NCBI GenBank assembly: GCA_039000515.1
Contig: JBCFYV010000024.1
Span: 38,862,035-38,926,034, forward strand
Length of the DNA: 64,000 nucleotides
Reading direction: 5' to 3'
Source of the DNA: Timema cristinae
Taxonomy: Eukaryota > Arthropoda > Insecta > Phasmatodea > Timematidae
This document shows, piece by piece, positions 11,906-23,831 of the stretch. The notes under the pieces are model-generated. The model did no database searches and was not told the DNA's origin. It worked only from the letters and a program-made list of their open reading frames with translations. Made by a program: the position numbers and the translations under genes. Within the stretch, counting starts at the first letter, position 1. The number at the start of each line of letters is the position of its first letter.

Positions 11906-12243
11906 TTCACCTACCAGGGTTGATATGGTGGAAAATATTCAGGTATCAGTTTTTGATAGATAATAATTAAAGACTTGTAACCCGCTTTAGTGGCCTAATG
12001 GTCTTAGGGGACGGCCAGACTGGGCAATGTAGCGACTAAATTATAAAATAGAACACATTGGTTGTAATGAGAGGTGGCCAGACTGGAGCGCACGCGCTCG
12101 ACCCGGTATAGTCTAGTTTACAGGCGCTAGGCAATATTATTGTATACTGGTTCATTGAGTGCCAGGAAAACTTATTTTGACATTTTTATTATTATCGATA
12201 GATTTGGATCATTTGCTACTAACGGCCTAATTTGATTGTTAAG

Positions 12244-12284
12244 ATCATAACAACACACACACACAAATATATATATATATATAT
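12244..12284. repeat. Compound (AC)n(AT)n microsatellite
   Basis: Runs of AC followed by AT. Confidence 0.8.
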
Positions 12285-12365
12285 GCTATTTAGTATTATT
12301 TAAAGAAACTGATATGTTAAAATACTTCAAAATTTTAATCAAAGTAGGTATTTACAAAGAATAAT

Positions 12366-12515
12366 CACCATTAGCGTGGAGAGAGAATGAAAAACCACAA
12401 CAATAAATCACTTGTCAAAAACCACCCTCAGTTCACTGAGCCAAGATTCGAACTTTGCCTCCTTTCAACAACTATCGAGAGCTATTTGCTAATCACGCGC
12501 TCTCTCGCACGCTTG
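12366..12515 (-). mobile_element. SINE-B, minus, lacking 3' tail
   Basis: Body (TTAGCGTGGAGAGAGAATG, reverse form of the CTCTCCCTCCACG block), GAGCCAAGATTCGAAC as the reverse B box, and head remnants. The tail is absent on the left. It abuts a plus-strand copy head to head. Confidence 0.7.
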
Positions 12516-12720
12516 TCAGTCTGGCCGAACCCTAAGGGTCATTCCCGTGTTAGACTGGGAGATTGGGGTTCTTATTCTGGCCGGGTGTACTGAGGGTAGT
12601 CTATCTTAAATGGTTTCCAATTATCATTTCATGCAAATAAGTGTAGATTACCTCTAAATGCTTCCTTCTCAATGCTACCCTATTTAAGTAATCATCCTAA
12701 TATTTGGATACAATCAGAAC
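12516..12720 (+). mobile_element. SINE-B, plus, diverged
   Basis: Second half of a head-to-head pair: GAGATTGGGGTTCTTATTCTGG, CGGGTGTACTGAGGGTAG, then AAATGGTTTCCAATTATCATT and a degraded 3' region. Tail not recognisable. Confidence 0.6.
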
Positions 12721-13599
12721 AGGTATTAAGATGTGCTGAAAACTTTTAAGTGAACTAAAACCTAAAACTGTAAACGATCAAAATCTGTTTATTTTATCTA
12801 ACCATAGTACTCATTCTTCATTTTATAATAGTTTCAACCAAACAATGTTATATTAATAAATATTATAGCAACAGCGGTTCTGTTTGATGTGGTAAAACCT
12901 TCCAATAACTTTTAAATAGATTCTATCCATATAAAATATTCGAGAGATATGGTTGAAAGCAACATAAGAGAGCGTATGTGTATATACGCTACTCTGACCG
13001 TATACATAATGTGCAACTTATTGATTGGCTCAGTGTATCAAACTTTAAGACATCCCTCCCTTCCCCTACCTCTGATAAACTCTCATCTCGTCTCTCCACC
13101 CTCTCCGATCGTTCCTTGTAAAATGGGATGGTCACGGGTCATTGGTTGTTCATGCATCACGTAGTTTGTTGTGAATTGCTTGGCTGGAAGGTTTTTCCCT
13201 TGCTTGGTTCCTCTGGGTAACAAATAGTAGAACCATCACTTGCCGAGTCGACGCGGCTCTAAATATCCTGGAGGGGGTAAGAAGAGGTGGAGGGGAAAAA
13301 AAAGGGGGTTGTAAAACCGCAACATGACGCGTCAACATGTCGCTAACTAGAAACACACACACGCACAAATAAAAACTATTTTTGATGACTTTCCGCGGTC
13401 ATTTTGAAATTATTTTTAACAGAGTTCTTTAAATTTTAGCAGTAAAAGCTTGAATTAAAGTTGTGGTGTGTTCACTTAAATGTTACAAATAATCAAGAGG
13501 AGAAATGTATTTGTATAGATCATATGTTTAATGGAGTTGAGACAGAAGAGATTTATAAACGTGATTTGTTTACCTATATGCTATTTATCTGTATACAGA
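12721..13599. other. Unassigned spacer with pyrimidine-rich block
   Basis: 13040-13340 is CT-rich and then purine-rich (CCCTCCCTTCCCCTACC, later GGAGGGGAAAAAAAAGGG). No exon supported. Confidence 0.35.
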
Positions 13600-14031
13600 A
13601 TGTACCCGTAATACGTGTGACCCGCGTTAACGGTGGACAGGAGAGAGAGAGAAATAATGAAGAGGGTTCATACAAATATGTGCCCTATTTGACCTTTTTT
13701 TCTGAGCTACACACAAATTGTATTAAATTGTTTTTATACCAAACTATATCTCTCAACTTGTTTATTAGATATGTTCTATGGGTTAGTCCTGGTTATCTCA
13801 AACACCTGTTTTTTTTAAAAGAGTGCAGCATTCTACGAAATGACGACAGCAGGCTTGCATTTAGTCCGAAGATGACTATTTTGAGAATGTACTGTAGTGT
13901 TAGCAACTCCACAATATTTGATTACAAACATGAATATAACACAGAAACAACTTCAAATAGTTTACACGAATTTTTCATTGTTTTGTGTTTTCTGTCCACC
14001 AATTATATGGGTTCCACATGTTATGGTACAT
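13600..14031. mobile_element. Inverted-repeat DNA element, family M (432 bp)
   Basis: Terminal inverted repeats of about 42 bp: left end ATGTACCCGTAATACGTGTG through GGTGGACAGG, right end CTGTCCACC through CACATGTTATGGTACAT. The interior is homologous, in opposite orientation, to the element at 38785-39484 (for example ATGTTCTATGGGTTA, CAAACACCTGTT and AAGAGTGC). Length agrees with that copy after its SINE is removed. A 193-codon plus-strand frame (13461-14042) spans this element and its flank and is probably fortuitous, because the other copy does not maintain it. Confidence 0.85.
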
Positions 14032-14574
14032 CCTATATATAATTACATAAGGATACTAATATTTGGTAGTAAATTGCAGGCCTGTGTCAAGTAGTAGGAG
14101 GTGTTAAATGGCTCATTTTACACATCTTAATCTCAGAGACCAAAATAAAATAAAGATATTCCTCTAACTGGGATTTAATTGCCTAAAAAATCTTCTCCAA
14201 GCATAAAACGTGAGGGTCACGCCTATTTATGTCCGGACTTGTATCCAAGCCATATAGTGATTGTTAATATCTTTTCAAAATTCTTTACTTCGAGAATCCT
14301 ATTACACACGCCGAGCGTGTATTTATGTCTTTAGTTTATAAAAAAATTAATTCATATTTTCACTGAATATTAAATTAAAATACACCGCCACAAAAATAAA
14401 TATTTATAGTTAGGGACAAATATTAATTTTTTTTCAGGTGTTTTAAAGAGACTTTTTTAATGAATGTTATCCTAACCACGGCTACATTTCCATATAAATC
14501 TGTTTTCAATATAAATAAATATTTACTCAAAACCACACAAGTAGGAACGCAAGATACCAGTATTGTTTTCTTTG
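14032..14574. other. AT-rich unassigned spacer
   Basis: No feature recognised. Confidence 0.4.
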
Positions 14575-14725
14575 GTGAAGAGTATGTTGGGGCTCAAATT
14601 TCAGCGCGTGGTGTGACGAGTTTTTTTTTTCTTCTTCTCCTTAAATCTTCCCACACTTACGAATCATATCTAGTTACACTTCCTCTAAATTCTATCTTCC
14701 CCAAGACTACCTTTTTTTGTGTGAA
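14575..14725 (+). mobile_element. SINE-B remnant, weak
   Basis: GGGGCTCAAATTTCAGCG resembles a B box followed by a poly-T-expanded body and TTACACTTCCTCTAAATTCT, the SINE-B 3' body signature. Tail lost. Confidence 0.5.
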
Positions 14726-15894
14726 TATGTGTAAAGCATATCGAATTGTATTAACAATAAGGGGAAAACATTTACTCCAGATATCTATTTCATTTATTGA
14801 TAGATATAGAAGAATAACAAAATAATAAGACAAATTTCAGACGATTCGATTACGATATATTACCTGATAGCCACATACAAAAATCTATCAATTATGCAAC
14901 TAATGGGTTCCTTTGAACGTAAAACTGGGCAGTTGTACTAACAGCTAAATCTAAAAGATTTCTGCCCTTCTTTCACTCTATCAGAAATCCCCTCTTGTAT
15001 ATATATTCAAGAGGCAACATAACTTCTAAATACTTCATCATAGAACTTCGTTTATAAAAGGAATGTTGGATTAACATCAATCACATGTGACGTTCTAGGT
15101 CACGAATTCATTTCACCTGGTGTAGCTTTCCTCTAGAATGTAAACTACCTCGGCGGAGAAGTAGTATAAGCTCCTCCGTGTCTAGAAAACCCACCCTTTG
15201 CCCCTTAAGGCCTTGTTTCTGTGAGTTCGTCACTGAAGTACAAAGAGTTGGAAAACAGAGGAGTCAGAAGCAAACCACCGTAAAACAAGTTGTGAGAGTT
15301 TTGGGTCTCCCCATTAATTAATCAGCTCGTCTTACTGTTGGTTTTAAGCTAAGTAGAGTGTAGCGGAGGAGGGGGGTGAGGATAAAGCTTTGTCTGACGT
15401 TATAAACGTGTCATGTCAGTGAGGCTGGGCTATAAGCTCGTAATAAGGGGTCAGGCGACCAGTACAAAACAATTAATTTCTTAACTTTTCTATCCAATCT
15501 AATTGGGTTCCTTTCTTTGGGAATGTTTGACGGCACTTAAAGAATCATACAAACCAGTAACAAAGATATTGTACGTACATTTTATTTATATCGCTCAAAT
15601 AAAGATAACACTAGTCACGATATCCAAGTGAAAAAAAGCATAGTCAATTTTTTTTTTAAATCTCCAAATTATATAGTTTGTAAGAAAGCCCAGACACAGT
15701 TCAAACTTTGCATTACTTTTATGCAAACATACGGCTTAAGAGAGCCTACATATTTGAATACTCAACCAATTTCTTATAACAATGGTAGCCCTGTGCGAAT
15801 AGTGTACTTATACTCACCGATTACAATTAATTATTTATGGATGTTAAAAAAATTTAAACTGTAGATCGTAAGTAAAATATAACAAATATATTAC
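14726..15894. other. Unassigned spacer
   Basis: 15080-15440 is less AT-rich and contains GGAGGAGGGGGGTGAGGAT. No exon or repeat could be supported. Confidence 0.35.
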
Positions 15895-16020
15895 CTGCTT
15901 CAATAACTTCATATTCAAACACTTTCTCTAAATTCAACCTTCCTCATCCCTAACTCACTATCGTAATTAGTAAGTACATAGGCCTAAAACCTTAACAGGT
16001 AATAAGATTCCGTGGTAAAT
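15895..16020 (+). mobile_element. SINE-B 3' part, plus
   Basis: ACTTTCTCTAAATTCAACCT, TCATCCCTAACTCACTATCG, TAATTAGTAAGTACATA and a degraded tail ending GATTCCGTGGTAAATAA. Lies tail to tail with the minus copy that starts at 16116. Confidence 0.7.
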
Positions 16021-16115
16021 AAAAATCACAAAGCCACATTTGCAAAGAAAAGAGACGATAAAATATGCTTGGGACATTTTGTGATTTTTTAATTAAAAAA
16101 TATTACCTTTATTTT

Positions 16116-16362
16116 AGCACAGCATTGTAGTACACGTTTGCGTTATACGCTTATGTAATAATTATGCTAATGTTTTTAGTAATTAGTAAAGTTATATATA
16201 TTAAATTAAGTGTACCCGCATTTGCGTGGAGAGAAAGTGGAAAACTATTTTGGAATAAACCCCCTCAGTTCACCCGACCAAGATTCGAACCTCGGTCTCC
16301 CCGTCATCAGCAATCTAGTTTACTGCAAGAGTAGCGCGTTATACCATGCAGCACCGAAGTGG
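16116..16362 (-). mobile_element. SINE-B, nearly complete, minus
   Basis: From tail (AGCACAGCATTGTAGTACAC) through body (CCCGCATTTGCGTGGAGAG) and B box (CCAAGATTCGAACCTCGG, reversed) to the head (GCGTTATACCATGCAGCACC). A plus-strand frame across it is only a translation of the repeat. Confidence 0.82.
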
Positions 16363-16789
16363 GTAATGCTATTTAAAAGGATTAACAAAAGATAGTTATA
16401 TATTATAGCCTACACTAGCATTTAACAACACACATTTGACAACTTCAAGTGCTAGAAAAGAATGAAACTTAGTTGAGAGCAGTGTTCTATGTACTGTACG
16501 TGCGAAGATTCACGAAGAAACACATACGTTCCCTCATCCCTTTCCATCTTAAGTACCCATCATACTAGCTGCGACGAATGTTAAATGTTTACGCCCGATT
16601 TTTTCGACCCCATTTCACTCGCTGATGAGATTGCGTGATGGTATATAACTATATGGTTATCTGAAAATAAGAAGTACAATAGAAGAAGACCCATCTAGAT
16701 CCGATGAGTAGCTACTTTGAGTTTACTGGCTACAAAAAAAAAATAGTATCGAAAGCACAGACAGATTTGGAGTTTTTTATATGTATATA
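16363..16789. other. Unassigned spacer
   Basis: No feature recognised. Confidence 0.4.
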
Positions 16790-17397
16790 CAGGGTGTATT
16801 CTAATTGGTGACAAATATTCTAGAAGTGTATTCCATCGACCAAATATTAATAAAAGCTCATATAAACATGGGTCTAAAAACGCTCAGTTTCTGAGGTCAG
16901 GGGAATTTGATTGTTCGATTAGTAAGAAATAAAGCAGAAGAAGTAACTCAAACAAGACACATTTTAACAAAAACAACCAAAAACACAAGAGAGATTATTT
17001 TGTTACAATAATTGTTCAAAATGTGTCGTCCTGCTTCGAAGCATTCTCTGATCCTGCTTTCCATACCTTGCCGTACTTTGAGTATTCTTGGGATTTTTAC
17101 AAATTTTCTTACATCCATATAGATACGTGATACGTTCTCTTAAAAACCTCAACATCAGGCACAGGAGTTGAGTAAATAATGGACTCTAAATGTTTCCAGA
17201 TTTAAAAACTTTGGGTTTAGTTCTGGTGATTGAACAGGTCACTCAATGGATAGCTCACAACCAATCCATATTTGAGTAAAATCTTTAATAACTCTAAAAC
17301 TAAGCATTCCTAGGCCCATGTTTATATGAACTTTTCTTAGGGTTTGGTCGATAGGAATACTCCCATGAATATTTGACACCAATTAAAACACACCCTA
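16790..17397 (-). mobile_element. Deleted mariner-type transposon with long TIRs
   Basis: 608-bp element beginning CAGGGTGTATTCTAATTGG after a TA and ending CCAATTAAAACACACCCT. The inverted repeats extend roughly 110 bp (GTATTCCATCGACCAAA on the left is matched by the reverse of TTTGGTCGATAGGAATAC on the right; ATATAAACATGGG is also mirrored). The interior retains a transposase C-terminus. Length is about half that of an intact mariner, so most of the gene is gone. Confidence 0.88.
17003..17250 (-). pseudogene. Transposase C-terminal remnant (Tc1/mariner superfamily)
   Basis: On the minus strand, across frameshifts, one reads WPVQSPELNP, then SIIYSTPVPDVEVF, then RITYLYGCKKICKN, and finally RSRTTHFEQLL followed by a stop. 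This matches the familiar end of mariner-type transposases: the WPxxSPDLxPLD block holding the third catalytic acid, the P-V-xDVExLxxRI helix and a terminal HFExLL. The catalytic block is damaged: lysine and phenylalanine follow the NP where an aspartate is normal. At least two frameshifts and internal stops make it non-functional. Confidence 0.8.
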
Positions 17398-19107
17398 TGT
17401 ATTGAGTTCAATATAGATTTATAAAATATTTAGCTTTGATTTTAATATATGTATGCAAAATATAAAATCAATGTAAATACACTAAAACGTTAGGTTTGCT
17501 AAGATTGTTTGGCTCACCACTCCGGACCCAGTTGACCTTGTCTCGGCCACGCTCCACTCCACTCAACTCACTAACAGTCCCGGCACTATCAACATAGAAC
17601 TGACTCGAGAGGCCTGGCTTCATTCCTCCCTGCCCCAAGAAAAGAGATAAGAACAATATGCGCAGATTGGGTGCGCGTCACCGCAGTGTTCAAAGACTAT
17701 CAGAATATTGTTGACTGCACCGTTTGAAATAAGTATAGACTAGTAGAGTATGTTCTGGAAGGTTTCTACCTCTTACTCCTCTTCCCCTCCTTTGGTTCCA
17801 CGCCTTGAGACCACATGACTTCATTTGTCTGGTATATATATAGGGCATCGTTCTGTAATTCCTGTACACACTACACTGTGATCACTAGGTGAGAGACCTT
17901 GTTGCTCGAATAGGTTTACGTCGGTACTACCAAAATTCCGTTTGGCTTTAATAATTCTAAAGGATTTTCAGGATTTCATATTTAAAGACATCATTAATTA
18001 ACTCTACCTGGTCCCTTTAAATTTCTTGCGGGTCATAGATAATATATAAATTTTTGCATGGTTTGACCGAATGATTTATTTAACGTCAATTTGTGATCTA
18101 TTGAAAGAACTCTTATTTATTAAATGTACTTTCTGCTTCTTCCGCTTGACGGATGGTCTTATACCTTGAAGCGCCGCCATCTTGGGTCCATAATTGACTC
18201 TTGTGGCATTATACTTTGCCGATTTTTTATATTTAAATGGTTATATCTCGTTTATTGGAAATTAATTTATTAGTGTTACTATTGGCAAGATTATATGATG
18301 TTGGTTAAATGTGGGGCTGCGAGTCGGCAGGTTTGCTCTCTATATGGGCTTTAATATTTAACGTAAATGCAGCAAGTTGTGGCATTTGTTTCTAAATTAA
18401 ATTTTGTTTGTTTCTATTATGTCCAATTACAGCTGGGGAGATGTATGTTGTTAAGAACTCTTTGTTCACTGTTTGAGAACCGACGGTGGTGGCGAGTAAA
18501 TGCCTTTCACATAACTAGAGCTTTTGGTTATCCTTTATTATTACTTTCATAGGATTTGTGCGGAGGTCAATTTAACTTCTGATTGTAAGATTTATTTTAA
18601 GTCTCCGTTTAAAAACATAGGAAGGAGTCCAGTATGTTCATAAATTATGGTTAAATGATTGTTGTTTACAAATCCAGCGCCTAACTCTATTTATGGCTCA
18701 CTCATGAGCGTTCCTTGTTTTTTTTTTTAATCAAATAAACTCTTGAGACCAACCTTACTGTTATTATATGGTGATAATGGGTTGGGTTACATTTATTTTA
18801 TAATTTAGCTCTAAGGCAAACATGTTGCAATGTAGTTATAGAAAAGAACTGTTTAGATTGGGGGTAGTGCTTTCAACATTCTTTATAAGGTGCTATAAGA
18901 ATATAATGTGTTTAAAAACCATTCGATGTACTTAAAACAAGTTTTTGTTTATAGAAAGAGCAAATGTTTTGAATTATTATATTAAATAATATAATCTACC
19001 GTAGATTAATTATATAAACATAAAATTAAATAATATTTTCAGATGAAACTGTTATGTTCTGTATTAGTTGATTAAATTTTATTGTAATAATAAACAAGCT
19101 AATTAAC
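17398..19107. other. Unassigned spacer, possible old LTR or promoter
   Basis: GC-richer at 17480-17960. A TATATATATAG box at about 17832 lies downstream of a CCTCTTCCCCTCC stretch. TGTTCTGGAAGG at about 17751 resembles the start of many insect Gypsy LTRs, but no matching end or primer-binding site was found. The rest is AT-rich and empty. Confidence 0.35.
17828..17875 (+). promoter_or_regulatory. Possible TATA promoter (cellular or LTR)
   Basis: TATATATATAGGGCATCG followed about 30 bp later by CACACTACACTGTG. Spacing fits a TATA box and start site. No transcript or open frame downstream supports it, and AT-rich DNA gives such boxes by chance. Confidence 0.25.
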
Positions 19108-19121
19108 TAAGTAATGAGTCC

Positions 19122-19295
19122 TGACAAGACGTGTATTAATTACAATTTGTAAATGTGTGGACTGCCAGGCCTCCCCATGGTTCAGATTCCCGTTAAACTG
19201 TAAGTCCTCCATTTCATCTCACAATTAAGCTACCATTACACATTAGCATAAGTGTGTACAACCCGAACGGGTAGTAAGACGTGGGCTAATAATAA
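19122..19295 (+). mobile_element. SINE-A, 5'-truncated, long subfamily
   Basis: Begins at TGACAAGACGTGTATTAATT, continues through body and tail (ACCCGAACGGGTAGTAAGA), ends (AAT)n. Target duplication TAAGTAATGAGTCC (14 bp) at 19108-19121 and 19296-19309. Confidence 0.93.
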
Positions 19296-19309
19296 TAAGT
19301 AATGAGTCC

Positions 19310-22190
19310 ATCTTTATTATTTTTCAGTTAATTAATGTAAATTATGGTAGAGTAAAAAAATGGCTGAAAATCCTATCTTATAATTTACGTTAAGTTTATT
19401 TGGTTTGTTAGCCTGCTTTAAAAGGAGAAACTATTGACACTCGATCACTCTTAATTAAATTATAACTAGCGCCGGTCTTACAACCCGTTTGTGTTATACG
19501 CTCATAAATTAAAATTTACTTTCTTATTCAAGATTGAATATAGTCAAATATGACCGTCCTGGAGTGGTTTGGATACTCAAAACCCTCCTGAAATTAGTAT
19601 TAATAAAGTATTTTTGTATTTCTCTATAATTTCTAGCTAGAAGATAATTTGAGTACTAAGAAATTCATGGCACTTTTAATCCCAATGATGTTTAAAAGAA
19701 CTTATTCAACGTTTTAAGAGAATCCTAGAATCTCATGTCGAGGGACTTAACCATGAGATATTGAGGGTATAATAACCCATAAAATGAATCTTTTAGTAGG
19801 GCATACATCTCTGTAAACTAAAAATATGTATGTTTTACCATTAAATATTAGTTAGACTTACCATAGATGGTTTATTTAATGATACTGTACATTTATTTGG
19901 CTATTGTTACTATTGTCATTTACTTCACTGTTATTTGTCAACAAACTATCAATATCATGATTTTGTTTATTATTTACATTAATTGTTTACATCTTTGTAC
20001 AAATAACGTGAAAACACTTGAACCCCAAGACATTAAGAACGGTGCTTCTCTTCGAACTAAAGAAAGTAACTTTTTTTTGTATGTTTCATCCTTAGTACAC
20101 TCAACAGCGGATGAAGAAGAGGACAAACAAATGCTTGGATCTCCAACCTGTTTTTATTGCTTCACATGAAATGCGCAACTCTTCTGACTGTTTGAACTCC
20201 GACCTACCACTTACAAGATGAATTATTTCTCAAAAGCAAGTCTCTGGGTCTTGGAATGAAAACAAAACAGAATAAAAATGCTTCAAGAAGAAACTCAGGG
20301 GAAATTGGATTCTTCCAAGGAAAAAAGAAAATGTGCTTGTCGGGGTGATGTGGTTTCTAAGGAAGATTGGATAATTAAGGGAGTTGATTGAGTTTTTAAA
20401 CAAATTGAAACCATTCCGAGCAATTAAAAATTGTATGAAAAATGTAATATTTACCACGAGAGTACAGGCTTCGATTATCATGTTATATAAATACTTGTTC
20501 TGACATTAATTTCTCTATTGTAATTTTGTAAACTACATAAATCGTTGGAGCATTTCAATTAAACTATGTATCTTTATTTTGCAGAGTACGATTGATTTGG
20601 ACTCCCTCACATGTATGCGCTGTTATTTGGAATTTAAAATGGTTACGTAGGCCATAACTCAAATAAAAAGATCACTTAATTAAAATACTTAAACTACCAT
20701 TTCAATTTTTCATCGGATATCAGCTAATTTTAATATTAAATTGTGTTTGCTCTTTATTCGACAGTATTCACGCACGCTATTTAAGTAATTCCTGTGTTCG
20801 TTAAAATAACTTCATTTAAGGTGCGATAGAGTGATTTCGTAAACGATTAACGCTATTAAAGCGAGAAACAGATTACACATAATTGCTTTAATTGTTAAGC
20901 GCTTTACGGCAGTTTGAGTTAAAATGTTTCTTCTATAATGTATGGTGTTGTATTCATCTAAAAATACAATAGAACGGTGTTTAATATAAGATGTATTTTT
21001 AAAATGTTGCTGATTTAAAATTTGATTATGTTTAAGTACTTATTTTTATATTATTAATTGTAGCATAGTTTGTTCTTTAATGGTATTATTTGTTCACAAT
21101 GGTTCCTAAAAATGTTGAAAAAAAACACTCAAAATGGTTAAAAACTGCCAATTCAATCGTTTCTTAAAAATATATTGAAGATTTGTTTTGCATTCCTATA
21201 ACTATTTTATTCTTAATACCATTAAATAGTGATAAGTTTATTTTTAAATGCCGAGTTAATATCACAAGTAGAATTCAATGTATATTTTATTTTCGATAAT
21301 CTAGAATGGAAATATTTGGTATGTAAATATCAGACTTTTAGAAACACAAAGAAAGTCTTGTTTTCTAACTATTCGATTAAATAAATCCACCCTAGCAGTT
21401 GGCACACTTTGCTCAAATCTCTTCTGATCAACATTCGGTTACTCACAATCCAAATGGGTAATACTTAGTGGAACGATATTGTTAGCAAGAGGACATTTAG
21501 TAAATTACTATGTTTTTTCACCCCGTGCTCAAACGATGTCAGGGACAGATTTTGTGGCGCTTAGCTCACCCCCTGCCCCAACATCGCTTGGACGGCATTG
21601 GTCAATGAAAATGGAGATAAGGACGTCTTACATGACGCTACACACATCCGAACAAATTATAAACAACCTTAACTTCACCTGGCACAGGTTAACATTTTTC
21701 GTGTCAATTTTCATTATATCAAAATACAATTCTACGGATCTAAAATTAACTTTCCTGTAAAAAGTAATCAAACCACTGTATGTCCAATTAATAAATGTTT
21801 CAATGATTAACGGTCCAAATTTAAAAGAAATAATGAGATGTAACAGAGATAGTGTTCTCTAAACAAGTTACTCATTTTATGTGCAAAAGTATATAGTGTA
21901 AATTAAATCGAACTCGCTCATTTCTTCGTCCATGTCTTAATTTATTTAAATAAGGATGTAGACTAATGTCTTCCCAAAATCAGCAAAAATAAATATCAAA
22001 AAATCCATATTTACAGTATTTTAGTTAATGTTATTTCCTAATAAAGATAAATTATTGCAATAGTGAGAAATAAAAATCGTGCCAGATATGTGATGAATTT
22101 TTACGTTTATGTCATTTATGTCAACACAAACTCAAATAAATGACACTTGCACCATACAAACAGTTTCTTTTATCTTAATACTAGTAATCC
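19310..22190. other. Long AT-rich spacer
   Basis: Almost 2.9 kb without a supported gene. A minus-strand tail fragment of the SINE families sits at 19468-19512 (GCGCCGGTCTTACAACCCG). An 83-codon minus frame at 20230-20481 and a 93-codon plus frame at 21479-21760 have no recognised features. 21540-21620 is less AT-rich. Confidence 0.35.
19468..19512 (-). mobile_element. SINE tail fragment
   Basis: Only the shared tail remains (AGCGCCGGTCTTACAACCCG, then GTTATACGC). Cannot be assigned to SINE-A or SINE-B. No target duplication found. Confidence 0.6.
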
Positions 22191-22466
22191 CGTACGGCAT
22201 TCCTCGTGACCCATGTGGTATAAGAATTATATAAGCCCCCCCCCTATGGTGCCCGATTTGCCATGAGAATTTAAAATAAGGCACCCCCATATTTGGTTCA
22301 AATTTTTTTTTAAATAGCCTAATTAAAAAGCTAATTAAAAATTTAAAAATCCAACTTCAAGGTGCATTCGAACCCCTTCCGATCTCTGAGTGCTGTAGAT
22401 TTGGCTGGGCATCGCACACAAACACACACAAGACAAACACTTCCTTTTATTATTATATAGATAGAG
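22191..22466 (+). mobile_element. Repeat family F (RTE-SINE-like), copy 1
   Basis: Starts CTAGTAATCCCGTACGGCAT and ends CACTTCCTTTTATTATTATA then TAGATAG. The same start, GGTATAAGAA and TATATAAGCC, the AATTAAAAATTTAAAAATCC block and GGCTGGGCATCGCACACAAA recur at 57125-57530. The layout (ACTAGC..CCCG start, TTTATTATTATAGATAG end) is that of RTE-mobilised repeats; that class is inference. Confidence 0.75.
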
Positions 22467-22496
22467 ACATTTACTAAAACTAAAATTTTGTTACTT

Positions 22497-22612
22497 TGTT
22501 TCAGAAACACTCCACTAAAGATCAGAAATACACTAGAGTAAAAACAGTGAGAAAAAGGAAGCATCTTTCTCCGCCATAGGGCATAAAAATTAATTTCAAT
22601 TTTCAAATACCT
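22497..22612. repeat. Dispersed repeat H, copy 1
   Basis: CAGAAACACTCCACTAAAGA through ATCTTTCTCCGCCATAGGGC to TTTCAATTTTCAAATACC is clearly related to 41222-41342. Orientation and class unknown. Confidence 0.55.
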
Positions 22613-22794
22613 CATAAAAATAATATATTTGCGTAAAAGCTCATACGAAATTGATTTCCATTAAAAACTTTTTACTTCTAATAGAACTACAACTTTACAA
22701 CGATAAACTATTTCATATCGGAATAGTTGGGGTATTGATCAAAACTGTAAGTTTATGCTTATGCAAAATACCCTAAACGATATTTTAGGGGAAA

Positions 22795-23165
22795 ATGGAA
22801 ATCCCATTTTATTTATGGAAAGAGTATCTTATTACAAAATTTAATCAAAATCATTATAGCAAATTCCGAAAAACATGTTTTTCTTTATTTTTGCTTTCCT
22901 TCAGTAAACTACCCTTAATTTTAGGGTTTGATACATTTTTTTTAAATGCCTCGGAGAACCTTATGAAAACCTTAGATACAAGTTTAATCGTAAAATTGTT
23001 TCGTTTCTTCAATATACAGACACACAAACATATGACACGCGAAACAAACTTTTTCGGTTTCAGAAGGTCGATGAAACGTCAACATTTATCAAAACCTCAA
23101 GTTCAATTGATATTTTGAAAATCCCAATACTTCTTTCTCCGAAAGGTCTAGATAAGGCTGAAAAA
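22795..23165 (+). repeat. Dispersed repeat G, copy 1
   Basis: The end block (GGTCGATGAAACGTCAACAT, TCAAAACCTCAAGTTCAA, then CCCAATACTTCTTTCTCCGA) matches 60640-60975 and, inverted, 32536-32840. An open frame inside is incidental. Family class unknown; it has the look of a non-LTR or Helitron-type end common in insects. Confidence 0.65.
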
Positions 23166-23170
23166 ATATA

Positions 23171-23524
23171 TTTTGATTTCCAAATAAACAGTATTCTTTA
23201 AGGCTTTCTTCTCATGTCCCCCTAATGTTGGTCTTGGAGACGGTGGCCATATGAACTACTACCAAGACATGAAGTTTCGTACACGCAAGAGGTCGCGGTG
23301 AGGGGTAAGGAGGGGGGTGAGGAAGAAACGATCAATCACTGACATCGAGTAGAAAGAGATACACAACATGAACTGTCCATGAAGATAGTACCGCCAACAT
23401 CAACGACACATGCGGTACCTACTTTAGAAGTTGAGTTTATAACAAAGTTTACAGACTAACATATTTTTTTCTTCTCACCTTAGTCCCTTTGGGCTTAAAC
23501 GAATACGTAATTACAATAGTGTAA
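23171..23524. other. Unassigned spacer
   Basis: Less AT-rich around 23210-23420 (GGGTAAGGAGGGGGGTGAGG). No exon supported. Confidence 0.35.
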
Positions 23525-23535
23525 TTGGATTATTA

Positions 23536-23814
23536 TTATTATTATTATATTATATATTAGCACCGCGTCTTACTACCGTTCGGCTATACGCATTACGCTA
23601 ATGTGTAATGTAGGTGATTGTGAGATGAAATGAAGGACCTACAGTTTAACGTGAATCCGAACCATGTGGAGACCTGGCATTCTCACATTCACAAGATTCT
23701 TTTCAGAGTGAAGAAGGGTTTGGTAATCAGATAAATCTTTGCCAGGACCGAGAATTGAACCCGGCGCCAGCATAGAAGTCTGACACCTTACCCCTAGACC
23801 ACCAGGTCACCGAC
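23536..23814 (-). mobile_element. SINE-A, full length, with many single-base losses
   Basis: Complete minus copy with target duplication TTGGATTATTA at 23525-23535 and 23815-23825. Compared with other copies it lacks one base at many short homopolymers or doublets (for example CTACCGTTCGGCTATACG, GAAGAAGGGTTTGG and GAACCCGGCGCCAGC). Confidence 0.92.
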
Positions 23815-23831
23815 TTGGATTATTAAGATGA

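Noticed and set aside
13461..14042. 193-codon plus-strand open frame as a gene
   Set aside because: It spans a MITE-like element and its terminal repeats; the homologous copy at 38785 does not keep the frame, and no domain is visible.
16210..16395. Frames in SINE-B copies (also 46140, 56183) as a small protein family
   Set aside because: Recurring peptide strings are translations of the SINE-B body in one frame.
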